A stretch of DNA of 12,765 nucleotides from contig DJVG01000032.1 of assembly GCA_002441095.1 (NCBI GenBank), positions 64,386 to 77,150 of the forward strand, in the 5' to 3' direction. Under the pieces are notes generated by a model. The model saw only the letters and a list, made by a program, of their open reading frames with translations. It had not been told where the DNA came from and searched no databases. This DNA is from Elusimicrobia bacterium UBA6262. Lineage in GTDB: Bacteria; CAYTYR01; UBA6262. This document shows positions 1-7,135 of the stretch, one piece after another (the stretch's first letter is position 1; every line of letters begins with the position of its first letter). Made by a program: the position numbers and the translations under genes.

Positions 1-1
1 A

Positions 2-22
2 CCCGCCAATCTTAAGGGCGGG
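2..22 (-). terminator. Probable terminator hairpin after folP
   Basis: On the minus strand, a 6-bp perfect GC stem (CCCGCC/GGCGGG) encloses a 9-nt loop and begins 25 nt after the folP stop codon. The T-tract that would confirm intrinsic termination falls outside the window, where only one T is visible. It probably ends the tilS-ftsH-folE-folP transcription unit. Confidence 0.55.
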
Positions 23-46
23 AAGTTATATTAGTGTTTTTTATCA

Positions 47-1201
47 TTACTTAACACTTTTAACTGCTTCTAGTACTTTTAATAGTTCTTTAGTAGCGTG
101 CACATCATGCACACGCAATATGTTCGCACCCTGCAAGTATCCCCAGGCCGCAGCAGCCAGGCTGCCGGTCAAGCGCTTATCCGGATCATTGCCCAGGATA
201 TTGCCAATCATTGATTTGCGCGATACCCCTAAAAGTATAGGTACCCCGAGCGACCTGAATTCCGATAGTTTTTGTAGCAGAGCCAGGTTATGTTTCAAAG
301 TTTTGCCAAAACCGATACCCGGGTCAATGATAAGATTTCCCCTGGCTAGGCCCTGGCTTGCCGCGTACTGTATCCTTTCCTCCAGGAACTGAAATACTTC
401 ACTGACCACATCGTGATAATGAGGATCTTTCTGCATCCGGCGTGGTGTTCCCTGCATATGCATCAGCACTACTTTAGCTTTATATTTAACCGCCGCCTTG
501 GCCATCCGGCGGTCAAAGCGCAAAGCAGAAATATCGTTAATTATACAGGCCCCCTGGGCCAGGCAAGTATTGGCTACTTCTGACTTATAAGTATCGATGG
601 ATATTGGCACTTTAGTTTTTTTGGTGAGTGCTTTTACTATGGGCAAGATCCGGGCTAGTTCTTCCTGCACCGAGACAGGGGTGCTGCCGGGACGGCTGGA
701 TTCCCCGCCAATATCAATGATATCAGCGCCCTCTTTGATCATTTCTAAAGCACGGCTAACTGCCAATTCGGAGGCAAAATACTTCCCGCCGTCAAAAAAA
801 GAATCAGGAGTAACATTCAAGATACCCATGATCTGCACTTTTTTAATTTTTTGAAAATAATTATCGATAGTGGTTTTAAGATGCGCGGAAAATTCTTTAA
901 GCCCAAACGGCTGATACATCAGCTTGAAGATCAATTTACGGTACTGGGCGGGAGTGCCAAGCAATAATATAGGCGCTTTTCCCTGCTGCAGGGACATGAC
1001 GCCGCGGGAACAGGCTGTTTCACCGCCCAGCGAAAGCATTTCCTGTTTCAGGATATTAGCGGCGCGATGATCGATGCTCTCGATCTTGATTACCAGTAAG
1101 TCAGCTTTGCCGGCCATCAGCTTGATACCGTAAGGATCTACCCCTATTTTGGCCATCTCCTTTTTGATATCTGCGACCGTTAAAACCCTCGCTGAAAGCA
1201 T
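47..1201 (-). CDS. folP: Dihydropteroate synthase with N-terminal extension
   Basis: This enzyme condenses 6-hydroxymethyl-dihydropterin pyrophosphate with p-aminobenzoate to give dihydropteroate, a cytosolic folate step and the sulfonamide target. Hallmark blocks appear in order: MGILNVTPDSF (125-135), IDIGGESSRPGS (162-173), SIDTYKSEVA (201-210), INDISAL (221-227), HMQGTPRRMQ (248-257), IDPGIGFGKT (292-301), GVSRKSMIG (325-333) and RVHDV (363-367), so all TIM-barrel pterin and phosphate loops are intact. At 384 residues it is about 110-120 residues longer than the E. coli-type enzyme. The extra N-terminal domain (about 1-118, with GVDPYGIKLMAGKA and RAANILKQEMLSLGG) matches the extended FolP I recall from Clostridia and other phyla, so it is a family variant rather than a misplaced start. 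The ATG is preceded by GGTGG. It is the last gene of the unit and is separated from folE by an AT-rich palindromic element. Confidence 0.96.
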   Translation of the reverse strand: MLSARVLTVADIKKEMAKIGVDPYGIKLMAGKADLLVIKIESIDHRAANILKQEMLSLGGETACSRGVMSLQQGKAPILLLGTPAQYRKLIFKLMYQPFGLKEFSAHLKTTIDNYFQKIKKVQIMGILNVTPDSFFDGGKYFASELAVSRALEMIKEGADIIDIGGESSRPGSTPVSVQEELARILPIVKALTKKTKVPISIDTYKSEVANTCLAQGACIINDISALRFDRRMAKAAVKYKAKVVLMHMQGTPRRMQKDPHYHDVVSEVFQFLEERIQYAASQGLARGNLIIDPGIGFGKTLKHNLALLQKLSEFRSLGVPILLGVSRKSMIGNILGNDPDKRLTGSLAAAAWGYLQGANILRVHDVHATKELLKVLEAVKSVK

Positions 1202-1214
1202 AATACCACCATCT

Positions 1215-1362
1215 TAGATACAAATTCTAAATCCTAATTTCTAAATCCTAAACAAATTCTAAATTCAAAGCTTTAAATTTTAAGCAGTCGTGGTGTTTTG
1301 AATATTTGGATTTTGAAATTTGAATTTATTTAGAGTTTAGATATTCGAAATTAGTATTTATT
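1215..1362. repeat. AT-rich imperfect palindromic intergenic element
   Basis: The gap between folE and folP is occupied by an AT-rich imperfect inverted repeat. The left arm (about 1217-1280) is built from variants of a TTCTAAATCCTAA unit, with TTCTAAATCCTA occurring exactly at 1225-1236 and 1239-1250. The right arm (about 1298-1362) carries diverged reverse complements such as TTTGGATTTTGAAATTTGAA. The centre, near 1283-1298 (GCAGTCGTGGTGTTTT), is the only GC-containing part. The right arm runs into the last codons and stop of folE. No ORF is present. Similar elements are, as I recall, frequent between genes in uncultivated phyla; possible roles are a MITE-like mobile unit or an mRNA-stabilising hairpin. 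Confidence 0.6.
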
Positions 1363-1984
1363 TGTTGATTAAAGATAGTGCTTCAGCCCTGGTCCTGGCG
1401 TCCTTCAGGAAAATACCCCGCATCGCGCTGGTAACTGTTTTCGATCCGGGTTTCTTAATGCCTCTCATCGTCATACAGAAGTGTTCCGCCTCAATGATCA
1501 CCATGACTCCCTGAGGCCTCACGGCCTTCATCAGAGTATCGGCTATCATCATGGACAACCGCTCCTGCAGCTGAGGACGGCGGGAAATAGTATCTACCAC
1601 TCTGACGATCTTGGACAATCCGGTAAGCCTCCCTTTTTGCGGTAAATAGGCAACATGAGCTTTCCCGAAAAATGGGATCAGATGATGTTCGCACATGGAA
1701 TACAAAGGGATGTCTCGGACCAGCACAATTTCTGAATAATCCTCTTTTTCATAATATACTTCCAGATCTTCGGCCGGATCACGGTGCAACCCGGCAAAGA
1801 TCTCTTCATACATATCCGCTACCCGCCGGGGCGTGCCGACTAAACCTTCGCGCTTCGGATCATCGCCGATCGCTTCCAGGATAGCCTGGACTGCTTTTTC
1901 AATTTTTGGTTTGTTTACCCTGTTAGAGATATAATTATTGCTACGTTGATACGTTTTATTCTTGTTTCCATTGCTATTTTTCAT
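1358..1984 (-). CDS. folE: GTP cyclohydrolase I (type FolE1)
   Basis: This zinc enzyme converts GTP to 7,8-dihydroneopterin triphosphate, the entry step to folate and, in some bacteria, queuosine. Residues about 98-101 form the CEHH signature and Cys170 in HFCMTMRG supplies the second cysteine; Cys, His and Cys are the family's zinc ligands. Also present are TPRRVADMYEEIF (51-63), FGKAHVAYLP (106-115) and RLTGLSKIVRVVD (119-131). Its length of 208 residues is normal; the first 25 or so residues are Asn/Lys-rich and likely disordered. The start ATG has a purine-rich GGCAGG about 10 nt upstream, inside the 28-nt gap after ftsH. The adjacent folP makes folate the likely pathway, although the intermediate genes folB and folK are not in the window. 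Confidence 0.97.
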   Translation of the reverse strand: MKNSNGNKNKTYQRSNNYISNRVNKPKIEKAVQAILEAIGDDPKREGLVGTPRRVADMYEEIFAGLHRDPAEDLEVYYEKEDYSEIVLVRDIPLYSMCEHHLIPFFGKAHVAYLPQKGRLTGLSKIVRVVDTISRRPQLQERLSMMIADTLMKAVRPQGVMVIIEAEHFCMTMRGIKKPGSKTVTSAMRGIFLKDARTRAEALSLINK

Positions 1985-2012
1985 ACACTTTTAACCTGCC
2001 TTTATACTATCT

Positions 2013-3905
2013 CTAACTGGGTTTATTTTCATTTTTGGTTTCATTCTTTGATCCATTCTTGCCATTAAGTTGTTTGCCATTGGCTAACGGCGGTAATTCC
2101 TTGCCTTCCAGGATAAGTTCCAGTTCTTCGCCTTCCAGTACTTCCCTTTCGATCAGTTTAGCGGCCAGCAGGTTAAGTTTATTGATATTATCTTTAAGCA
2201 GTTTTTGGGCCCGGGCCAGCGCCTGATCAATAATTCCCTTTTCTTCTGAGTCGATCAATTCGGCTGTTTTTTCACTGTATGTTTTTTCCTTGGTAATATC
2301 CCTGCCTAAAAAAATCTCTTCAGCTTGTTTTTGCATGGTCATCGGCCCAAGTTTCGCGCTCATACCGTATTCCCGGACCATTTTACGGGTTAGTTCCGTA
2401 GCCTTACCCAGGTCATTATGCGCCCCGGTGGTTATCTCATTAAAAACAAGCTCTTCAGCCACCCGGCCTCCCAGCAGGACCGCTAACCTGTCCAAAATCT
2501 CTCCCTTGGTAGTCAAATAACGGTCTTCCAAAGGCAATTGCAGGGTATAGCCAAGCGCCGGACCGCGGGGGATAATAGAAACTTTGTGTACCGGGTCGGT
2601 ACCGGGAATAAGTTTTGCGATCAGGGCATGACCGCTTTCGTGATAGGCAATGATCTTCTTTTCCCGGTCACTGATCAGGCGGCTTTTGCGCTGTGGCCCG
2701 GCAATGACGCGGTCAATAGCTTCTTCCAGGTCTTCCATCTCTACTGCTTCTTTTTCTTTGCGCGCCGCCAGCAGGGCAGCTTCATTGACTAAATTGGCCA
2801 GGTCAGCCCCGACAAAACCCGGGGTGCGCCGGGCAATTACATTTAAGTCTATTTCTTTGACCAGTGTCACATTGCGGGTATGAACTGCCAGGATCTCTTC
2901 CCGGCCTTTCAGGTCGGGACTGGCCACAGAGATATGACGGTCAAAACGACCCGGTCTCAATAAAGCGGGATCAAGCACATCCGGCCGGTTCGTCGCCGCG
3001 ATCAGGATCACGCCTTCTTTGGTATCAAATCCATCCATCTCCACCAGCAACTGGTTCAAGGTCTGCTCGCGTTCATCATGCCCGCCGCCGATACCGGCGC
3101 CGCGATGTCGCCCTACGGCATCTAATTCGTCGATAAACAAAAGGCTCGGGGCAGTGCGCTTGCCTTGTTCAAAAAGATCACGGACCCGGGAAGCCCCGAC
3201 TCCGACAAACATTTCCACGAATTCACTTCCGCTGGAAGAGAAAAACGGCACTCCCGCTTCACCGGCGACAGCTTTAGCCAGCAGGGTCTTGCCGGTACCC
3301 GGCGCGCCGTATAGCAAAACACCTTTGGGGATCTTGCCACCCAGCTTCTGGAATTTTTTCGGATTTTTTAAGAACGCAATAATTTCCTGTAGCTCTTCTT
3401 TTACTTCATCTATACCGGCCACGTCTTTAAACGTTATTTTTTGCTTGCCGGAAGCATTTTGCAGGCGCGCTTTACTGCGGCCAAACGACATGGCCTGCTT
3501 GCCGCCAGCCTGCATTTGTTTCATCATGAATAACCAGAAAACCACCAACAGGATGACCGGACCGAAATACCAGATAAAATTATTCAGGTAGCTCCACCAG
3601 GTTTTCTCCGCTTCACCGCTGAATTTAACACCATGGCCCTCTAAATCCCTGACCAGATCCGGGTCAGTGACCGGAGTCGTGCGGAATTCAGCTTCTTTTT
3701 TACTATCATCATAGAATTTACCGGTAATGATATTATTCTTAGCTTCAATAACCGCGCTGATCACCCGGTCACTCTTGATCAATTGCTTAAAAGTACTATA
3801 AGGCAGGTCAACTGCCTGTTGTTTTTTGCCTATTTGCTGCGATAAGGCAGTCAGCCCGATTATCAGTAATATCCAAAAAGCTAAACCCTTCATGAAATTT
3901 TTCAA
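2013..3905 (-). CDS. ftsH: ATP-dependent zinc metalloprotease FtsH
   Basis: This is a membrane-anchored AAA+ protease that extracts and degrades misfolded membrane proteins and selected cytosolic regulators. Two membrane segments (about 8-21 and 113-128) flank a periplasmic domain. The cytosolic part shows Walker A GAPGTGKT (200-207), pore loop FVG (233-235), Walker B LLFIDE (255-260), second region of homology ATNRPDVLDPALL to RFDR (304-323), the zinc motif HESGH (422-426) and TTGAHNDL with the third-ligand Asp near 498. The 630-residue length is typical, ending in an Asn/Lys-rich tail. I take the TTG at 3905 as the start: GAGGT lies 8 nt upstream, whereas the first in-frame ATG (3893) is 20 nt from it. 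That ribosome site overlaps the end of tilS, whose stop is one base away, suggesting translational coupling. The hpt gene often found between tilS and ftsH in Firmicutes is absent. Confidence 0.98.
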   Translation of the reverse strand: MKNFMKGLAFWILLIIGLTALSQQIGKKQQAVDLPYSTFKQLIKSDRVISAVIEAKNNIITGKFYDDSKKEAEFRTTPVTDPDLVRDLEGHGVKFSGEAEKTWWSYLNNFIWYFGPVILLVVFWLFMMKQMQAGGKQAMSFGRSKARLQNASGKQKITFKDVAGIDEVKEELQEIIAFLKNPKKFQKLGGKIPKGVLLYGAPGTGKTLLAKAVAGEAGVPFFSSSGSEFVEMFVGVGASRVRDLFEQGKRTAPSLLFIDELDAVGRHRGAGIGGGHDEREQTLNQLLVEMDGFDTKEGVILIAATNRPDVLDPALLRPGRFDRHISVASPDLKGREEILAVHTRNVTLVKEIDLNVIARRTPGFVGADLANLVNEAALLAARKEKEAVEMEDLEEAIDRVIAGPQRKSRLISDREKKIIAYHESGHALIAKLIPGTDPVHKVSIIPRGPALGYTLQLPLEDRYLTTKGEILDRLAVLLGGRVAEELVFNEITTGAHNDLGKATELTRKMVREYGMSAKLGPMTMQKQAEEIFLGRDITKEKTYSEKTAELIDSEEKGIIDQALARAQKLLKDNINKLNLLAAKLIEREVLEGEELELILEGKELPPLANGKQLNGKNGSKNETKNENKPS

Positions 3906-3906
3906 T

Positions 3907-5271
3907 TTAATTTACCTCTATTTCTATAATAATTTTGGTCTCTGGTGTTATTTTCACCCGGTCATCGATGCGGCCTAAGGCACATAAGCTGACAATCCCC
4001 TGATCATCCACAATCACGGGCATCAGGTCCCGTTTATTGATATCAATCTTTTGTTCTATAAAATAGTCTTTCAATTTTTTTGTGCCGTTCAGTCCGTACG
4101 GCTGGAAGCGGTCACCAGGTTGGCGTGTGCGCAAACGCAATTGCCCGCAGACAGTGCCAGCATTAAGACAAGTAAGATTTTTTCTTTTAGTAATCTTAAA
4201 TGCGACTGATTTTTTTCGCTTCCTGATTTTTATCTTCAAGCCAAGCTCTGGGATTTTGGTCACTCCCGGTACTGCCAGGACATAAATAGCGGCTGGTTTT
4301 GTTTTTTTTGCCTGGCTCCTAGTTGAGAAAATCAGCTTATCATACTCACGCCGGCAATAAAGGTTGCGTCCTAGTTGTAATATTTTATGCGCGCCTTTAT
4401 TGATCACTAAAGAACGGACTTTTTCAACTTGTTCATACGGCAACGGAGTGATCAGCCTGACTAAACGCCGTTGCAGCCAGACTGGTAACTTAGAAAAACG
4501 TTTGCTATTTAAGACAGTTGCTCCGGACTTTTGTTCCAGGCATTTGGCTGCTTCCCCGATAGCCTGTTCTTGTAAGAATTGGTCTTCTTCCCGTTCCAGG
4601 ACGCTCAGGTGCAGGAGATGCTGATAAATTTGAGAATTATAGTGTTTTACTAATTCAGGTAATAACTTAAGCCTGATCCGGTTACGCAGGTAAGCTGTTT
4701 GCAGGTTAGAAGCATCGGTCCGGAAAGGTAATTTTTGCCGCCGGGCGAAGATCTCAATATCCTGCCGCCAGCTGGATAGTAACGGGCGCACAATCCTCCC
4801 CCGTGCAACCGGCATCCCGGCCAAGCCTGTTTTCCCGGTACCCCGCAATAGGAATAATAGCACAGTCTCTGCCTGGTCATTCGCATTGTGCGCTACAGCA
4901 ATTTTATCAGCCTGAATGGCTATAGCTGTCTTTTCCAGGAAATCATAGCGCAATAACCGGGCTGCTTCTTCAATGGATAAGCCCTGTTTACGGGCATACT
5001 TCCTGACATCTTGTTTCTGCACATGAAAAGGCAGATCATACGACAAGGCTAGCCTGCGGACAAAAACTTCATCCTGGTCAGCCTCCTGCCCGCGCAGGCC
5101 ATGATTAAAATGCGCTACCTGTACAACCCAATGATATTTATGGCTGAGGGTCTTAAGCACTCGCAACAAAACTACCGAGTCTGCCCCACCTGATACTGCT
5201 ACCAGGATCTTATCGCTTTTCTTTAAAAGACCTTGTTTTTCAATGAATTCTTCTACTTGTTTAACGAACAT
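3907..5271 (-). CDS. tilS: tRNA(Ile)-lysidine synthetase
   Basis: This enzyme uses ATP to attach lysine to C34 of the CAU-anticodon tRNA(Ile), changing both codon reading (AUG to AUA) and charging identity. The N-terminal PP-loop ATPase carries SGGADS (27-32), followed by VAHFNHGLRG (52-61), HNANDQAETVLL (128-139), VRPLL (161-165) and DASNLQTAYLRNRIR (186-200), all standard TilS blocks. The C-terminal tRNA-binding domain is recognisable from LRTRQPGDRF (380-389) through GTKKLKDYF. The 454-residue length fits full-length TilS. The ATG has no strong Shine-Dalgarno sequence; GGCGG lies farther upstream. It follows a CAU-anticodon tRNA gene by about 75 nt and is followed by ftsH with a one-base gap. 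Confidence 0.97.
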   Translation of the reverse strand: MFVKQVEEFIEKQGLLKKSDKILVAVSGGADSVVLLRVLKTLSHKYHWVVQVAHFNHGLRGQEADQDEVFVRRLALSYDLPFHVQKQDVRKYARKQGLSIEEAARLLRYDFLEKTAIAIQADKIAVAHNANDQAETVLLFLLRGTGKTGLAGMPVARGRIVRPLLSSWRQDIEIFARRQKLPFRTDASNLQTAYLRNRIRLKLLPELVKHYNSQIYQHLLHLSVLEREEDQFLQEQAIGEAAKCLEQKSGATVLNSKRFSKLPVWLQRRLVRLITPLPYEQVEKVRSLVINKGAHKILQLGRNLYCRREYDKLIFSTRSQAKKTKPAAIYVLAVPGVTKIPELGLKIKIRKRKKSVAFKITKRKNLTCLNAGTVCGQLRLRTRQPGDRFQPYGLNGTKKLKDYFIEQKIDINKRDLMPVIVDDQGIVSLCALGRIDDRVKITPETKIIIEIEVN

Positions 5272-5296
5272 AACTTGTTTTAACCGCCAACTGTCA

Positions 5297-5333
5297 ACTG
5301 CTAGCTCCGATGTAACATCGGAGCGGACTGCTA
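5297..5333 (-). repeat. Perfect hairpin flanked by short direct repeats
   Basis: Between the tRNA and tilS, GCTCCGATG and CATCGGAGC (5304-5324) form a perfect 9-bp stem with a 3-nt loop. ACTGCTA occurs immediately before it (5297-5303) and again 2 nt after it (5327-5333), in the manner of a target duplication around a tiny insert. There is no T-tract after the stem on the minus strand, so it is not a standard terminator. It may act as a processing or stability hairpin between the tRNA and the tilS mRNA. Confidence 0.65.
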
Positions 5334-5345
5334 ACTATTTTTAAG

Positions 5346-5418
5346 TGGCTGGGGCGAGAGTTGAACTCGCGACCAACGGCTTATGAGTCCGCTGCTCTAC
5401 CAACTGAGCTACCCAGCC
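5346..5418 (-). tRNA. tRNA with CAU anticodon, probably elongator tRNA-Met
   Basis: The 73-nt cloverleaf is complete: acceptor GGCTGGG/CCCAGCC, D-stem GCTC/GAGC with loop AGTTGGTA, anticodon loop CTCATAA, variable loop TGGTC, T-stem GCGAG/CTCGC with loop TTCAACT, and discriminator A. CCA is not encoded. The paired position 1-72 and lack of three consecutive G-C pairs in the anticodon stem exclude an initiator. G2-C71, C3-G70, U4-A69 and A73 match E. coli elongator Met recognition features as I remember them, so Met is preferred. tRNA-Ile2 (lysidine-modified CAU) is the alternative, and the adjacent tilS keeps it open. The anticodon stem has an A31-G39 mismatch next to the loop and a G27-U43 wobble. 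Confidence 0.93.
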
Positions 5419-5461
5419 ATGTACCAGGATCCTGATTTTGCCTATATTTTAGCTTGTCCTG

Positions 5462-5493
5462 ATAAAACAAGGAAGGCAAAGGAACCGCCTTCC
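5462..5493 (-). terminator. Hairpin with U-tract between pilZ and the tRNA
   Basis: The minus strand has GGAAGGC, a 9-nt loop and GCCTTCC (5471-5493), followed by TTGTTTT. This fits an intrinsic terminator for the fadL-pilZ unit. It lies immediately downstream of the promoter at 5505-5533, so it would also be the first structure transcribed from that promoter. Confidence 0.6.
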
Positions 5494-5504
5494 ATCGGGA
5501 CTAT

Positions 5505-5533
5505 ATTGTAGCACTTTTTTTATTGTAAGGCAA
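5505..5533 (-). promoter_or_regulatory. Sigma70-type promoter for the tRNA-tilS-ftsH unit
   Basis: On the minus strand a -35 box TTGCCT (5528-5533) is separated by exactly 17 nt from a -10 box TACAAT (5505-5510). The spacer is A-rich. Predicted initiation is near 5498, only a few bases before the hairpin at 5471-5493. A further -10-like TAAAAT closer to the tRNA lacks a good -35 partner. Confidence 0.55.
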
Positions 5534-5547
5534 GGTTTTTCAGGACA

Positions 5548-5931
5548 CTATTCGATTTCCTTCTGGTTCCGGACCTCGGTCATAATGAAGCTGCGCACCG
5601 CAGTAAGGTCATATGAACTGAGGCGGAGAAAAGACAATCCCAGCAAATAGCACCGTTCCACCGGATATAAGGTACACCAGGCAGTCTTGACTGTGCAACG
5701 GATAAAAATATTCAGCAAGCCGGGTAGTTTAAAAGTAATAGAAAGTTCTGCGCCGTCAGGAAATCCGGTTGGCGACTTCAGGCAACAACCACCCTCGCTC
5801 AGGTTCACAAAAGAACACAGCTCAGAATGTATGATGCCGTCACTGCCCTTACCGGCAACCTGGGCATGCCCTTCATATCTTATGCGCGGAGTGCGCCTGC
5901 GGTCCGGGCCGGTATATGTCTCGCTCACCAT
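5548..5931 (-). CDS. PilZ domain protein (predicted c-di-GMP receptor)
   Basis: This small soluble protein of 127 residues is essentially one PilZ domain, the common bacterial receptor for cyclic di-GMP. The two binding motifs are present: the arginine motif within DRRRTPRIR (R12-x3-R16) and NLSEGG (43-48), matching (D/N)xSxxG, spaced as usual in the family. No membrane segment, signal peptide or output domain is visible, so it probably acts by binding a partner. Its ATG begins 4 nt after the fadL-like stop, and its Shine-Dalgarno AAGGAG lies inside the last codons of that gene, so the two are co-translated. The physiological output cannot be read from the sequence; surface or envelope behaviour is plausible from the neighbour. 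Confidence 0.9.
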   Translation of the reverse strand: MVSETYTGPDRRRTPRIRYEGHAQVAGKGSDGIIHSELCSFVNLSEGGCCLKSPTGFPDGAELSITFKLPGLLNIFIRCTVKTAWCTLYPVERCYLLGLSFLRLSSYDLTAVRSFIMTEVRNQKEIE

Positions 5932-5935
5932 CTGC

Positions 5936-7126
5936 CTATCTCCTTATCATCACGGCTACGACACTGACCAGATTCTTAAAATCAGCTGCTTTATCATACC
6001 CGAAACCAACCATAAAATACAACCAATTTATTTGCAAGCCGCCGGTATAATGCCAGCGGCTATCCAGTTTCTTGACCCGCGACGGCTCATAATATGTCCC
6101 GGCGCGCCAGTCGACCTGCAGGTTCCGGTTAATCTGCCAAAGGTAATTACCGCCAAGATGCAGGTCATAAACCCCGGCTTCCTTGAATTCATAATTTTCC
6201 ATTCCGGTAACTAAAGCCGAACCGACCAGTACCGTATTATCCTGCTTGCCGATGTAATTTGTATCCACTCCTATAGCTGAACCTTTAGTATATTCGTAGT
6301 TCAAGCCTATCCCGGTACGCATGGGAATAGTCACATTCCGGTACCATCTAATGCCAGTATCAGCAGGCAGGCCTGTTCTTAAGTCAGTGGTCAGGAAGGA
6401 TCTTTCTTGAAAGCTAAAAGTTATCTTCGGCTTGTAGACAGCGCCCAGGGATAATTTTTCATTATATCTATATAAAACACCTATGTCTATATTGGTGGCG
6501 CTGACTTCCTGTTCATCATCTATATCAACGTCAGCGACTTTGCGACCCTGGAAATTAACCGGATATTTCATACGGATACTTTCTTCCACATTAAGGGTAT
6601 TAATATTGATGCCGATGGCCATATTATTGCTGATTTGCAGGGATACCGGGATAGAAAATGAGTTTACGGCTAATCGTAGATCGTATTTTTCCAGGGTAGT
6701 GGTGGATAAGGCTTTCCCGTCAAAATTCTGTTCTGCTGCATATGGTTGATCGTAGACCATTCCTAAAGCGATATTATAGCATGTGCCTGCCCGGTGCGTG
6801 CGCCCGACAATGCCGGCAAAATAATAACTGAGCGGGAAACTGTCCTTAGTTCCATTCTGGTCAAAATCTGTCGGTGAATTATTCACCCTGCTTCTGGCCA
6901 GGCCGATATTCAGGACGTCCGGAGAAAAAACCAAACCAGCCGGATTATAATGCACTGCGTTTAAATCATTGGACTTACCCAGATACGCACCGGCTAAACC
7001 GACCAGGCGCTGATCACCTATGACATAACCGCCATAACCATTATAATTTCCCAGTGCCAGACCTGCCGCCGGCAATAATAAACCAGAAAAAAATAGCAGT
7101 ATAAGGACAATAGGTTTTATCTTCAT
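5936..7126 (-). CDS. FadL/OmpP1/TodX-family outer-membrane channel
   Basis: This is a predicted outer-membrane beta-barrel of the family that moves hydrophobic compounds across the outer membrane. A signal peptide with a strongly hydrophobic core (about 5-22) ends near AGLALG. The mature start contains AYLGKSNDLNAVHYNPAGL (48-65), the NPAGL block typical of the FadL hatch domain. The remainder alternates polar and hydrophobic residues as barrel strands do, for example SLGAVYKPKITFSF and LQVDWRAGTYYEP. At 396 residues it is somewhat shorter than E. coli FadL. It ends in MIRR rather than the usual terminal aromatic residue; the two final Arg codons (AGG AGA) double as the pilZ ribosome-binding site. 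No Shine-Dalgarno precedes its ATG. The substrate is unknown. Confidence 0.85.
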   Translation of the reverse strand: MKIKPIVLILLFFSGLLLPAAGLALGNYNGYGGYVIGDQRLVGLAGAYLGKSNDLNAVHYNPAGLVFSPDVLNIGLARSRVNNSPTDFDQNGTKDSFPLSYYFAGIVGRTHRAGTCYNIALGMVYDQPYAAEQNFDGKALSTTTLEKYDLRLAVNSFSIPVSLQISNNMAIGININTLNVEESIRMKYPVNFQGRKVADVDIDDEQEVSATNIDIGVLYRYNEKLSLGAVYKPKITFSFQERSFLTTDLRTGLPADTGIRWYRNVTIPMRTGIGLNYEYTKGSAIGVDTNYIGKQDNTVLVGSALVTGMENYEFKEAGVYDLHLGGNYLWQINRNLQVDWRAGTYYEPSRVKKLDSRWHYTGGLQINWLYFMVGFGYDKAADFKNLVSVVAVMIRR

Positions 7127-7135
7127 ATATAAGTA

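Noticed and set aside
1225..1250. Two exact 12-nt repeats that could suggest a CRISPR-like or iteron array
   Set aside because: There are only two exact copies, of low complexity, in a palindromic AT-rich element, with no spacer structure and no cas or rep gene.
3019..3591. A 190-codon open frame on the plus strand opposite ftsH, and other plus-strand frames opposite the minus-strand genes
   Set aside because: It is Ser/Pro-rich, lacks any recognisable domain and lies wholly antisense to the conserved ftsH coding sequence. The others are similarly antisense to confident genes.
5346..5418. Initiator tRNA-fMet
   Set aside because: Position 1 pairs with 72 and the three consecutive G-C pairs of initiator anticodon stems are missing.
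5419..5547. Riboswitch in the leader of the tRNA-tilS unit
   Set aside because: Only one simple hairpin and short inverted repeats are seen, with no multi-helix conserved core of a known aptamer.
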